A stretch of DNA of 10,473 nucleotides, from assembly GCA_013335275.1 (NCBI GenBank), contig JAAXVX010000028.1:1-10473 (forward strand), written 5' to 3'. Origin of the DNA: Bacteroidales bacterium (lineage in GTDB: Bacteria; Bacteroidota; Bacteroidia; Bacteroidales; UBA932). The notes under the pieces are model-generated. The model saw only the letters and a list, made by a program, of their open reading frames with translations. It did not search any database and was not told the origin of the DNA. Below are positions 6,234-10,473 of this stretch, in pieces; the first letter of the stretch is position 1; each line of letters starts with the position of its first letter. The translations under genes and the position numbers were made by a program.

Positions 6234-7808
6234 ATGTTTTTAGCTTCACTCGCAGATCTGTCAAGGCTTCAGTTTGCCCTAACAGCTATGTACCATTGGT
6301 TATTTGTTCCTCTCACTCTCGGGCTGGGATTTATAATAGCCATCATGGAGACATTCTATGTCAGGTCAGGCAATGAATTCTGGAAAAGAACAACAAAATT
6401 CTGGATGAACATTTTTGCGATTAACTTCGCAATAGGAGTCGCTACCGGAATTATTCTTGAGTTTCAGTTTGGCACAAACTGGTCCAACTATTCATGGTTT
6501 GTTGGCGATATCTTTGGGGCACCACTCGCTATTGAAGGCATTCTGGCATTTTTTCTGGAAAGTACTTTCTTCGCAATAATGTTTTTCGGATGGAACAAAG
6601 TGAGCAAAAATGCGCACCTTATTTCTACATGGCTTGTTGCCATTGGCACTAATCTATCGGCGCTGTGGATTCTGGTTGCAAATGCATGGATGCAATATCC
6701 GGTAGGAATGGCTTTCAACCCGGACAGCGCCCGAAACGAAATGGTCGATTTCTGGGCTGTTTTATTCTCACCTGTTGCCATAAATAAATTTATTCACACA
6801 GTAACAAACGGCTATGTTCTTGCATCAATAGTAGTTATCGGAATCTCGGCATGGTATCTTCTGCACAAAAGAGAGGAGGAATTTGCAAGAAAAAGCATTA
6901 AAACTTCAGCTGTATTCGGTCTTGTATCGCTTTTAGTTCTTATCTGGTCCGGCGACGGTTCTTCGGTTCAGGTAGCAAAAAAGCAACCGATGAAACTGGC
7001 AGCAATGGAAGGGCTTTACAAAGGTCAGACAGGAACTCCCATTATAGTTGCAGGAATACTCAATCCCGGAAAATCTGTTAAGAACATTGCAGACAATCCT
7101 ATTAAATATGAGAGCGAGGATGCGTTTATTTTCAAAATTTCTATTCCTCAGGGGCTCTCCCTTCTTGTTGACCGTAAAACAAATACATTTGTACCGGGCA
7201 TAGAGGATATACTTAAAGGCGGATATACCTACCTGGATAAAGACGGAGTTCCAAAAACTGCCCCGCCAATTGAGGAGAGAATGGCAAAGGGCAAACTGGC
7301 TGTCGAAGGGCTTGCTCTTTACCAGAAAGCTCGCCTGGCCGGTGACGAAGAGGGAAAAGGCCTGGCATACACTCAGCTGATGGATAATTTTGACCATTTC
7401 GGCTATGGATACATTGAAAAGCCAACCGATGTTATCCCAAATGTTCCTCTTACATTTTACGCATTTCACATAATGATAATGCTGGGAATCTATTTTCTTC
7501 TTTTCTTCATTATTACGCTCTACATGGAAAAAAAGGCAATTATTTCAAAACATCGCTGGTTTTTGTATCTTGCTATTATCTCAATTCCTCTAGTTTATAT
7601 ATGCTCTCAGGCTGGATGGGTAGTTGCGGAAGTTGGCCGGCAACCATGGACAATTCAGGATTTATTGCCTGTAGGAGCAGCAGTTTCCGGAATTAATCCC
7701 GGTGCGGTACGTACAACTATATTGTTGTTTTTCATTTTGTTTACAGCCCTTTTGATTGCAGAACTTGGTATTATATTCAAGGTTATTAAAAAGGGACCCG
7801 GAGCATAA
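6234..7808 (+). CDS. cydA: Cytochrome bd quinol oxidase subunit I (CydA)
   Basis: This is the haem-bearing subunit of the bd-type oxidase, which oxidises quinol and reduces O2 to water at very low oxygen, generating proton-motive force without pumping. The 524 residues begin near SRLQFALTAMYHWLFVPLTL, the family hallmark. H21 is the expected high-spin haem ligand, and H188 (FIHTVTNGY) and M414 (FHIMIMLG) the haem b558 ligands. E101 and E109 lie in the GAPLAIEG-FFLEST helix on the proton path. The Q-loop starts with KKQPMKLAAMEG (K254 and E259 match quinol-site residues) and runs to about residue 400; it is somewhat longer between the b558 ligands than in E. coli. GRQPW (468-472) is present. 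Nothing is missing, so it should be active. It lies 13 bases after DUF4492 and 46 bases before cydB. Confidence 0.98.
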   Translation: MFLASLADLSRLQFALTAMYHWLFVPLTLGLGFIIAIMETFYVRSGNEFWKRTTKFWMNIFAINFAIGVATGIILEFQFGTNWSNYSWFVGDIFGAPLAIEGILAFFLESTFFAIMFFGWNKVSKNAHLISTWLVAIGTNLSALWILVANAWMQYPVGMAFNPDSARNEMVDFWAVLFSPVAINKFIHTVTNGYVLASIVVIGISAWYLLHKREEEFARKSIKTSAVFGLVSLLVLIWSGDGSSVQVAKKQPMKLAAMEGLYKGQTGTPIIVAGILNPGKSVKNIADNPIKYESEDAFIFKISIPQGLSLLVDRKTNTFVPGIEDILKGGYTYLDKDGVPKTAPPIEERMAKGKLAVEGLALYQKARLAGDEEGKGLAYTQLMDNFDHFGYGYIEKPTDVIPNVPLTFYAFHIMIMLGIYFLLFFIITLYMEKKAIISKHRWFLYLAIISIPLVYICSQAGWVVAEVGRQPWTIQDLLPVGAAVSGINPGAVRTTILLFFILFTALLIAELGIIFKVIKKGPGA

Positions 7809-7854
7809 CATCATTTAATTACTAAATTTTACCTAAACTACAAAATTTACATTT

Positions 7855-8997
7855 ATGTTAAATATATTACAGCAATATTGGTGGGTTATAGTTTCTCTGC
7901 TGGGAGCCCTGCTTGTTTTTCTGATGTTTGTTCAGGGAGGGCAGTCACTACTCTTTGGCACTGTCAAAAGTAAGGAGGAAAAGACTCTGCTTGTCAATGC
8001 TCTCGGGCATAAGTGGGAACTGACTTTTACTACTCTGGTTACATTTGGAGGTGCAATATTTGCTTCATTTCCGCTATATTATTCTACTAGTTTTGGTGGT
8101 GCATACTGGCTGTGGATGACTATCCTTTTCCTGTTTGTAATTCAGGCTGTATCATACGAATTTCGCAGCAAGGCAGGAAATTTTCTCGGGGCAAAAACTT
8201 ATGAAACATTTCTGTTCTTAAATGGCATGTTTGGGACAATACTCATTGGAGTAGCGGTAGGCACGTTTTTTACCGGAGGAGCGTTTATTATGAACAAAAG
8301 CAGCATAACCAATACTCTTCAGCCTACTATTTCATACTGGACAAATAATTATCACGGGCTTGAAGCCATAGCAGTTCCATTTAACATGCTAATGGGGATA
8401 GTTGTATATTTTGCCGCAAGAACCCTGGGTTTGCTTTATATTATAATGCAAATCGACTTCGAACCGCTTGCAAAAAAGGCAAAAAGTCAGATAAAAATCA
8501 CCGGACCGGCATTTGTACTGGCATTCGTTGCACTTCTGCTATCTCTGTTTACGATGACAGGCTATCATGTAAATCCTGAGAACGGCTTTATTTCTGCCGT
8601 CAGATACAAGTACCTCTTCAACATGACAGAGCTCATATGGCCGTTTATCATGCTTTTTACAGGCGTAGTACTTGTTATTGGAGGATTGGCAAACACCCTT
8701 TTTGGCAAGGGAAAAGGCAGTTTTTACATTACAGGAGCCGGCGTTGTACTGGCAGTATGGAGTTTGCTTATTTGTGCTGCATTTAACAATACTGCGTTTT
8801 TTGTTTCAACTGTTGATATCCAGAACTCACTTACTCTTCAGAATAGCTCTTCGAGTGAATTCACCCTTAAGGTTATGGCCTATGCTTCTCTTATGGTACC
8901 ATTTGTATTCGCCTATATTGTTTATGTCTGGCGGGCTATGACAAAGGTAAAGATGAGTAATGACGACCTTTTAAAACCGGATACGCACAAGTATTAG
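7855..8997 (+). CDS. cydB: Cytochrome bd quinol oxidase subunit II (CydB)
   Basis: This is the second core subunit of cytochrome bd, pairing with CydA in the inner membrane. The 380 residues contain about nine predicted helices (near 10-26, 56-75, 82-100, 120-145, 170-195, 218-236, 258-280, 290-310, 337-361). Family marks are YEFRSK (101-106), the STVDIQNSLTLQNSSSSEFT region (318-337), which matches the conserved SLT-SS-LT loop, and the C-terminal PFVFAYIVYVWRAM. The N-terminal helix reads MFVQGGQSLLFG where E. coli CydB has a DG-containing motif; I believe this variant is common in this phylum. The leader is A/T-rich with no Shine-Dalgarno sequence. No cydC or cydD is present nearby. Its TAG lies within a short tandem repeat shared with the convergent gene. 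Confidence 0.96.
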   Translation: MLNILQQYWWVIVSLLGALLVFLMFVQGGQSLLFGTVKSKEEKTLLVNALGHKWELTFTTLVTFGGAIFASFPLYYSTSFGGAYWLWMTILFLFVIQAVSYEFRSKAGNFLGAKTYETFLFLNGMFGTILIGVAVGTFFTGGAFIMNKSSITNTLQPTISYWTNNYHGLEAIAVPFNMLMGIVVYFAARTLGLLYIIMQIDFEPLAKKAKSQIKITGPAFVLAFVALLLSLFTMTGYHVNPENGFISAVRYKYLFNMTELIWPFIMLFTGVVLVIGGLANTLFGKGKGSFYITGAGVVLAVWSLLICAAFNNTAFFVSTVDIQNSLTLQNSSSSEFTLKVMAYASLMVPFVFAYIVYVWRAMTKVKMSNDDLLKPDTHKY

Positions 8998-9025
8998 TCT
9001 ATCTGCTAAGTATCAGTCTATCTGC
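8991..9025. repeat. Short tandem repeat spanning two convergent stop codons
   Basis: A 16-base unit, GTAT[T/C]AGTCTATCTGC, occurs at 8991-9006 and 9010-9025 (period 19, one mismatch). Copy 1 contains the cydB TAG (8995-8997). Copy 2 contains the complement of the stop of the convergent membrane-protein gene (9018-9020). I see no stem-loop with a T-tract here, so no intrinsic terminator is apparent. Confidence 0.8.
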
Positions 9026-9896
9026 CGGTTACTATTTGTCCCTTTGACCGGTCATATTCCGAGCCAGCCGTGCTGTGAGGTATGGAATATACCAGAAGCA
9101 TGACAACTGCAGCTATTATGTACAAATATCTTCTTGCTTGCTTTCTGTTAAACATCCAGGCTGCAACCCATATAATAAAAGCCAATAAAGTTTTATTGTC
9201 TGTCAGGTCACTGCCAAATGGCCATCCTGTCCAATAGGCCCCAAAAGCATAATTTTGTACAAGCGGGCCAAGAATGAGACCACCGGCTCCAAATACAAAG
9301 AGCAAAACAATAACGGAAGAATTAAGATTTATGTTTTTTGAAAATGCTGCTATGCCAATATAATTTGAGACAAGCATTGCAATGAACATCAGAAGAATGT
9401 GGGGAATTAGAACGCCCACCGGGACATGACTCTTAAACCTTAGTACCACCCCATCGATACCTCCTAGCTTTATCTCCTTCGATACGGTTGAGTCAGAAAC
9501 TGACGGATTATTTAAGATAACATTATATGCTATCTTCCCTGCAGGTGGCTGAGCCGGCATCGTGACAATTAATTCCGAACCATTTCTTAAAGCTTTTATG
9601 GTATCTGCCGGGCCGTTTCCCGGGTATAGTTTGTATACAAACATACCTTCAGTCTCACCCGGGAGACTGTCGATGTTTATTTTAATTTCCAGTTTTTTGT
9701 TCAGGCTCTCATAATCGCCCGATGCTTCACTATTATTAATAGTTGTTTCCCAGCTTCTGGGGAGAAATGTTTCGCAAGTTTGCCCTTTAACAGTGAATTG
9801 CTCATAAAGGGGTTTTGTAGGGCCCGTACTTCTTTGGAATTTTACCGCTGCAAGAGTAATAATTACAGCAAGGAGCCATAATAAGAATTTTTTCAT
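9018..9896 (-). CDS. Unknown membrane protein with periplasmic domain, coupled to M28 peptidase
   Basis: I do not recognise a named family for this 292-residue protein. An N-terminal signal or anchor helix (about 4-19) is followed by a soluble, probably periplasmic, beta-rich region (about 20-155). That region holds two cysteine/tryptophan-containing stretches and an Asn/Ser-rich middle. Four membrane helices follow (about 158-184, 193-214, 235-250, 256-273). The loop before helix 3 is rich in aromatic and polar residues (FGAYWTGWPFGSDLTDNKT, 218-236) and looks like a functional site. Histidines sit at helix borders (IPH at 166 and 274). The ATG overlaps the stop of the upstream M28 peptidase gene by ATGA, implying translational coupling and a shared role. 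It might handle a cofactor, act with the peptidase at the membrane, or be a sensor; the sequence does not decide. Confidence 0.8.
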   Translation of the reverse strand: MKKFLLWLLAVIITLAAVKFQRSTGPTKPLYEQFTVKGQTCETFLPRSWETTINNSEASGDYESLNKKLEIKINIDSLPGETEGMFVYKLYPGNGPADTIKALRNGSELIVTMPAQPPAGKIAYNVILNNPSVSDSTVSKEIKLGGIDGVVLRFKSHVPVGVLIPHILLMFIAMLVSNYIGIAAFSKNINLNSSVIVLLFVFGAGGLILGPLVQNYAFGAYWTGWPFGSDLTDNKTLLAFIIWVAAWMFNRKQARRYLYIIAAVVMLLVYSIPHSTAGSEYDRSKGQIVTGR

Positions 9897-10473
9897 AGCT
9901 CAATGTTTAATTTTATTTCCTTCCCCTCTCTCATCAGTTTTACCTCAACTTTATCACCGGCTTTAAGCTCTCCCAGCCTGGCCATATAGTCATATATGTT
10001 TAATACGTTTTTTGAATTGATGGCCGTAATTATATCACCTGCCATCATTCCGCCTTTTTGTGCAGGCTTTCCGTCTGTTACCGATCCTACCCGGAAACCG
10101 TCACCCTTCTCATATGTAAAGTCCGGTATGAGGCCCAGTGTTATTTTAAAACTGGCTCTGCCCGGTGTTGAAGGAGCCGCTACTTTTTGATATTCCGGGA
10201 TTTTTGAACTTATCGCCACAGTTTTTACAACTGCAGTTACAAAGTCCGAAACCATAGCCAGCCCTGGGAAATTAATAAGTTCAACATCGTCAAAAGGAGT
10301 GTGATATTGTTTGTGTACGCCTGTTGTAAAATAGAGTACAGGCACTCCGGCTGTATAAAAAGATGCGTGGTCGGAAGGCCCGTACCCGTCTTTAGTCATG
10401 GCAAGTTTAAACTGAAATGTCCGGTTTATCCTGCTGACAATAGAATCTGCCATTATAAAAGTTCCTGTGCCTC
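9893..10473 (-). CDS. M28-family zinc peptidase with C-terminal PDZ domain (cut by right edge)
   Basis: This is the C-terminal 192 residues of an M28 (aminopeptidase-type) metallopeptidase. The frame is open to the window edge and reads GTGTFIMADS before the first visible ATG (10451-10453), so that ATG is internal. The catalytic-domain end is clear: GYGPSDHASFYTAGVPVLYF, then QYHTPFDD, whose His (about fragment residue 57) is the last zinc ligand of the family. The other ligands lie outside the window. A PDZ domain follows (about 110-186: GFRVGSVTDGKPAQKGGMMA, GDIITAINS, DKVEVKLMREGKE). M28-PDZ proteins of this phylum are usually exported, but the signal peptide is not visible. Its TGA overlaps the ATG of the downstream membrane-protein gene. 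Confidence 0.92.
   Translation of the reverse strand, partial: GTGTFIMADSIVSRINRTFQFKLAMTKDGYGPSDHASFYTAGVPVLYFTTGVHKQYHTPFDDVELINFPGLAMVSDFVTAVVKTVAISSKIPEYQKVAAPSTPGRASFKITLGLIPDFTYEKGDGFRVGSVTDGKPAQKGGMMAGDIITAINSKNVLNIYDYMARLGELKAGDKVEVKLMREGKEIKLNIEL

Noticed and set aside
6933..7469. A 178-codon open frame on the strand opposite cydA
   Set aside because: It lies wholly inside cydA, which has every expected family residue. The antisense product is Cys/Phe-rich with no recognisable motif, so it is a shadow frame.
8975..9030. AACCGG ... CCGGTT inverted repeat after cydB as a terminator
   Set aside because: The arms are only 6 bp with a 44-base loop, and no T-tract follows.

Overview
The window looks like a piece of a Bacteroidota chromosome, most likely a Bacteroidales-type anaerobe or microaerobe that can handle traces of oxygen. 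The reasons are the TAnnTTTG-type promoter elements in both divergent intergenic gaps, A/T-rich leaders without Shine-Dalgarno sequences, a DUF4492-cydA-cydB cluster, a multi-repeat DUF349 protein next to yidC, and a polyferredoxin/DUF362 pair. The assignment rests on family content and promoter style, not on a database search. The DNA is compactly coded. No gene-free stretch exceeds 100 bases, and I see no tRNA, rRNA, CRISPR array, insertion sequence or phage gene.

Left block (1-2657, minus strand): a DUF349 repeat protein is followed 6 bases later by yidC, the membrane-protein insertase, which runs off the left edge. The DUF349 gene carries an in-frame TAA at codon 71, directly at the base of a perfect 7-bp hairpin. 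The reading frame is otherwise intact on both sides. Next, trmD (2739-3440, plus) is transcribed divergently. Its -7 box lies so close to its ATG that the mRNA is probably leaderless. trmD converges on the following unit and overlaps it by 4 bases.

Middle block (3437-5916, minus): a two-gene redox operon. A Tat-exported DUF362 protein comes first. Five bases later comes a membrane polyferredoxin with NapH-like helices, two CxxxCP motifs and six predicted [4Fe-4S] sites. A 79-base gap with promoters facing both ways separates it from DUF4492-cydA-cydB (5996-8997, plus), the cytochrome bd quinol oxidase and its small one-helix neighbour. CydA has all the expected haem and quinol residues.

Right block (9018-10473, minus): an M28 zinc peptidase with a C-terminal PDZ domain, cut by the right edge, overlaps by ATGA a 292-residue membrane protein of unknown function. 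This pair converges on cydB, and the junction holds a 19-base-period tandem repeat containing both stop codons.

I see no dramatic new defence or mobile system. The points most worth a second look are the interrupted DUF349 gene with its hairpin, the DUF4492 protein as a possible oxidase subunit, the split DUF362/polyferredoxin pair, and the unknown membrane partner of the M28 peptidase.
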